Source: Mesostigma viride (Eukaryota > Streptophyta > Mesostigmatophyceae > Mesostigmatales > Mesostigmataceae). From it: DNA of 62,000 nt. The stretch spans positions 67,501 through 129,500 of the forward strand of contig RPFO01000027.1 in the NCBI GenBank assembly GCA_009746045.1, read 5' to 3'. A program made the position numbers and the translations under genes. Every line of letters begins with the position of its first letter. The stretch's first letter is position 1. The notes under the pieces are model-generated. The model did not search any database and was not told the origin of the DNA. It saw only the letters and a list, made by a program, of their open reading frames with translations. This document shows, in pieces, positions 57,576 through 62,000 of this stretch.

Positions 57576-60500
57576 CGTACGTGGATAGATACAAGTGATT
57601 AATTAATAGATAGAATAGAATACGGCAGGTGATACGTGGTACGGCAGCTGATTAATTAATAGATAGAATAGAATACGGCAGGTGGTACGTGGTACGGCAG
57701 CTGATTAATCAATAGATAGAATAGAATACGGCAGGTGATACGTGGTACGGCAGCTGATTAATTAATAGATAGAATAGAATACGGCAGGTGATACGTGGTA
57801 CGGCAGCTGATTAATTAATAGATAGAATAGAATACGGCAGGTGATACGTGGTACGGCAGCTGATTAATTAATAGATAGAATAGAATACGGCAGGTGATAC
57901 GTGGTACGGCAGCTGATTAATCAATAGATAGAATAGAATACGGCAGGTGGTACGTGGTACGGCAGCTGATTAATCAATAGATAGAATAGAATACGGCAGG
58001 TGATACGTGGTACGGCAGCTGATTAATCAATAGATAGAATAGAATACGGCAGGTGATACGTGGTACGGCAGCTGATTAATCAATAGATAGAATAGAATAC
58101 GGCAGGTGATACGTGGTACGGCAGCTGATTAATTAATAGATAGAATAGAATACGGCAGGTGATACGTGGTACGGCAGCTGATTAATTAATAGATAGAATA
58201 GAATACGGCAGGTGATACGTGGTACGGCAGCTGATTAATCAATAGATAGAATAGAATACGGCAGGCGATACGTGGTACGGCAGCTGATTAATTAATAGAT
58301 AGAATAGAATACGGCAGGTGATACGTGGTACGGCAGCTGATTAATCAATAGATAGAATAGAATACGGCAGGTGATACGTGGTACGGCAGCTGATTAATCA
58401 ATAGATAGAATAGAATACGGCAGGTGATACGTGGTACGGCAGCTGACTAATCAATAGATAGAATAGAATACGGCAGGTGGTACGTGGTACGGCAGCTGAT
58501 TAATCAATAGATAGAATAGAATACGGCAGGTGATACGTGGTACGGCAGCTGACTAATCAATAGATAGAATAGAATACGGCAGGTGATACGTGGTACGGCA
58601 GCTGATTAATTAATAGATAGAATAGAATACGGCAGGTGATACGTGGTACGGCAGCTGATTAATCAATAGATAGAATAGAATACGGCAGGTGATACGTGGT
58701 ACGGCAGCTGATTAATTAATAGATAGAATAGAATACGGCAGGTGGTACGTGGTACGGCAGCTGATTAATCAATAGATAGAATAGAATACGGCAGGTGATA
58801 CGTGGTACGGCAGCTGATTAATTAATAGATAGAATAGAATACGGCAGGTGATACGTGGTACGGCAGCTGATTAATCAATAGATAGAATAGAATACGGCAG
58901 GTGATACGTGGTACGGCAGCTGATTAATCAATAGATAGAATAGAATACGGCAGGTGGTACGTGGTACGGCAGCTGATTAATTAATAGATAGAATAGAATA
59001 CGGCAGGTGGTACGTGGTACGGCAGCTGATTAATTAATAGATAGAATAGAATACGGCAGGTGGTACGTGGTACGGCAGCTGATTAATCAATAGATAGAAT
59101 AGAATACGGCAGGTGATACGTGGTACGGCAGCTGATTAATTAATAGATAGAATAGAATACGGCAGGTGATACGTGGTACGGCAGCTGATTAATTAATAGA
59201 TAGAATAGAATACGGCAGGTGATACGTGGTACGGCAGCTGACTAATCAATAGATAGAATAGAATACGGCAGGTGGTACGTGGTACGGCAGCTGATTAATC
59301 AATAGATAGAATAGAATACGGCAGGTGATACGTGGTACGGCAGCTGACTAATCAATAGATAGAATAGAATACGGCAGGTGGTACGTGGTACGGCAGCTGA
59401 TTAATCAATAGATAGAATAGAATACGGCAGGTGATACGTGGTACGGCAGCTGACTAATCAATAGATAGAATAGAATACGGCAGGTGATACGTGGTACGGC
59501 AGCTGATTAATTAATAGATAGAATAGAATACGGCAGGTGATACGTGGTACGGCAGCTGATTAATTAATAGATAGAATAGAATACGGCAGGTGGTACGTGG
59601 TACGGCAGCTGATTAATCAATAGATAGAATAGAATACGGCAGGTGATACGTGGTACGGCAGCTGATTAATCAATAGATAGAATAGAATACGGCAGGTGAT
59701 ACGTGGTACGGCAGCTGATTAATCAATAGATAGAATAGAATACGGCAGGTGATACGTGGTACGGCAGCTGACTAATCAATAGATAGAATAGAATACGGCA
59801 GGTGATACGTGGTACGGCAGCTGATTAATCAATAGATAGAATAGAATACGGCAGGTGATACGTGGTACGGCAGCTGATTAATTAATAGATAGAATAGAAT
59901 ACGGCAGGTGATACGTGGTACGGCAGCTGATTAATCAATAGATAGAATAGAATACGGCAGGTGATACGTGGTACGGCAGCTGATTAATTAATAGATAGAA
60001 TAGAATACGGCAGGTGATACGTGGTACGGCAGCTGATTAATTAATAGATAGAATAGAATACGGCAGGTGATACGTGGTACGGCAGCTGATTAATTAATAG
60101 ATAGAATAGAATACGGCAGGTGGTACGTGGTACGGCAGCTGATTAATTAATAGATAGAATAGAATACGGCAGGTGATACGTGGTACGGCAGCTGATTAAT
60201 TAATAGATAGAATAGAATACGGCAGGTGATACGTGGTACGGCAGCTGATTAATTAATAGATAGAATAGAATACGGCAGGTGATACGTGGTACGGCAGCTG
60301 ATTAATCAATAGATAGAATAGAATACGGCAGGTGATACGTGGTACGGCAGCTGATTAATCAATAGATAGAATAGAATACGGCAGGTGATACGTGGTACGG
60401 CAGCTGATTAATTAATAGATAGAATAGAATACGGCAGGTGATACGTGGTACGGCAGCTGATTAATCAATAGATAGAATAGAATACGGCAGGTGGTACGTG

Positions 60501-61208
60501 GTACGGCAGCTGACTAATCAATAGATAGAATAGAATACGGCAGGTGGTACGTGGTACGGCAGCTGATTAATTAATAGATAGAATAGAATACGGCAGGTGG
60601 TACGTGGTACGGCAGCTGATTAATTAATAGATAGAATAGAATACGGCAGGTGGTACGTGGTACGGCAGCTGATTAATTAATAGATAGAATAGAATACGGC
60701 AGGTGATACGTGGTACGGCAGCTGATTAATTAATAGATAGAATAGAATACGGCAGGTGGTACGTGGTACGGCAGCTGATTAATTAATAGATAGAATAGAA
60801 TACGGCAGGTGATACGTGGTACGGCAGCTGATTAATCAATAGATAGAATAGAATACGGCAGGTGATACGTGGTACGGCAGCTGATTAATTAATAGATAGA
60901 ATAGAATACGGCAGGTGGTACGTGGTACGGCAGCTGACTAATCAATAGATAGAATAGAATACGGCAGGTGATACGTGGTACGGCAGCTGATTAATCAATA
61001 GATAGAATAGAATACGGCAGGTGATACGTGGTACGGCAGCTGATTAATCAATAGATAGAATAGAATACGGCAGGTGATACGTGGTACGGCAGCTGATTAA
61101 TTAATAGATAGAATAGAATACGGCAGGTGATACGTGGTACGGCAGCTGATTAATTAATAGATAGAATAGAATACGGCAGGTGATACGTGGTACGGCAGCT
61201 GATTAATT
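57576..61208 (+). repeat. 53-bp minisatellite sharing the TACGGCAGGTG core
   Basis: About 68 units of GATTAATTAATAGATAGAAT, AGAATACGGCAGGTGATACG, TGGTACGGCAGCT with T/C (ATTAA/ATCAA), ATT/ACT and GATAC/GGTAC variants. It follows the 38-bp array without a gap and shares ACGGCAGGTG and CGGCAGCT with it, so one array probably derived from the other by capture of an AT-rich spacer. Confidence 0.96.
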
Positions 61209-61442
61209 TACAGTATGTTTGTACATTGCCACTACCGTGCATTGCAACTATATGCAGCTAGTTAACACTATGAGCGTCCACTACTACTGGCATTGGACAA
61301 AGCCTCTCCTCAACTTCAACTTTCATCTGCCATTACTTTATATACTACATATCAGTAAATGACTCCCTACAGTTTTCCTGATTGGCCGCCCTCTCTTTTC
61401 TTCGGAACCGATCAGTGCCTGACCGACTGGCGCATTCTTCCT
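61209..61442. other. Unique sequence, no feature seen
   Basis: 234 bp of AT-balanced, non-repetitive sequence between two arrays. No open frame or splice-consistent exon is evident; presumably intron of the plus-strand gene. Confidence 0.5.
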
Positions 61443-62000
61443 CCTCCCCTTCCCCTTCCCCTTCCCCTTCCCCTTCCCCTTCCCCTTCCCCTTCCCTTCC
61501 CTTCCCTTCCCCTTCCCTTCCCCTTCCCCTTCCCTTCCCTTCCCTTCCCTTCCCCTTCCCTTCCCCTTCCCTTCCCTTCCCTTCCCCTTCCCCTTCCCCT
61601 TCCCTTCCCTTCCCCTTCCCCTTCCCCTTCCCCTTCCCCTTCCCCTTCCCTTCCCTTCCCTTCCCCTTCCCCTTCCCCTTCCCTTCCCCTTCCCCTTCCC
61701 CTTCCCCTTCCCCTTCCCCTTCCCCTTCCCTTCCCCTTCCCCTTCCCCTTCCCCTTCCCTTCCCCTTCCCCTTCCCCTTCCCCTTCCCTTCCCCTTCCCT
61801 TCCCTTCCCCTTCCCTTCCCCTTCCCTTCCCCTTCCCCTTCCCCTTCCCTTCCCCTTCCCCTTCCCTTCCCTTCCCCTTCCCCTTCCCTTCCCTTCCCTT
61901 CCCTTCCCCTTCCCCTTCCCTTCCCTTCCCCTTCCCCTTCCCCTTCCCTTCCCCTTCCCTTCCCCTTCCCTTCCCTTCCCTTCCCCTTCCCTTCCCCTTC
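61443..62000. repeat. (CCCCTT)n/(CCCTT)n mixed satellite to window end
   Basis: Irregular alternation of hexamer CCCCTT and pentamer CCCTT for 560 bp, still running at base 62000. Fully pyrimidine on the plus strand. Confidence 0.97.

Noticed and set aside
53498-57602. Series of ORFs with CVRGAAATAGGVG or LGGRQLRQVVWG repeats
   Set aside because: Three 38-bp units make 38 codons, so two frames stay open by arithmetic; one-base indels move the frame freely with no sign of selection.

Overview
The window looks like nuclear DNA of a green (chlorophyte, perhaps prasinophyte-grade) alga. Exons are GC-rich and introns have GT-AG borders. Two genes read as plant-type proteins: a GONST-like GDP-sugar transporter and a GEN1/SEND1-type Holliday-junction nuclease. 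One gene is followed by a TGTAA motif. The lineage is inferred; no rRNA or organelle marker is present.

Layout. (1) 144-4915, minus: four exons of a Golgi GDP-mannose-type nucleotide-sugar transporter whose 3' part lies left of base 1; its introns hold (ACC)n, 33-bp and 13-bp minisatellites and a 1-kb compound microsatellite. (2) 5082-5564, plus: small unrecognised ORF. (3) 6257-6880, plus: complete PRA1-family protein. (4) 6900-19190: mostly repeats, one degraded LINE between two (TTAC)n tails, and a 3.2-kb (CCACT/CCAGT)n satellite. (5) 19191-38157, minus: a ten-exon GEN1-like resolvase gene spread over 19 kb, with a very long C-terminal tail. (6) 39321-53437 and onward, plus: a divergently transcribed six-exon gene of unknown function, whose second intron carries a 7.5-kb 45/50-bp minisatellite and whose last visible intron carries a 4-kb 38-bp array followed by a 3.6-kb 53-bp array. 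(7) 61443-62000: (CCCCTT/CCCTT)n to the window end. Most very long open frames are translations of these arrays, not genes.

The main finding is a recurring architecture. Short segments that straddle exon boundaries (donor sites, acceptor sites, and in two genes the stop codon) are duplicated, often several times, into the adjoining intron or 3' flank. The copies carry recognisable splice sites and range from near-identical to barely detectable, and several grade into the large minisatellites. I can follow this in all three spliced genes, on both strands. The clearest cases are exon 2 of the transporter (three donor copies), exon 4 of the plus-strand gene (seven acceptor copies every 91 bp) and exon 2 of that gene (whole-exon-length 66-bp copies, each bounded by CAG|GTA and open in frame). 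This suggests ongoing local tandem duplication that builds introns, alternative splice sites and satellites from exon edges. The null model, in which duplications fall at random and only those touching exons are recognisable, has to be tested.
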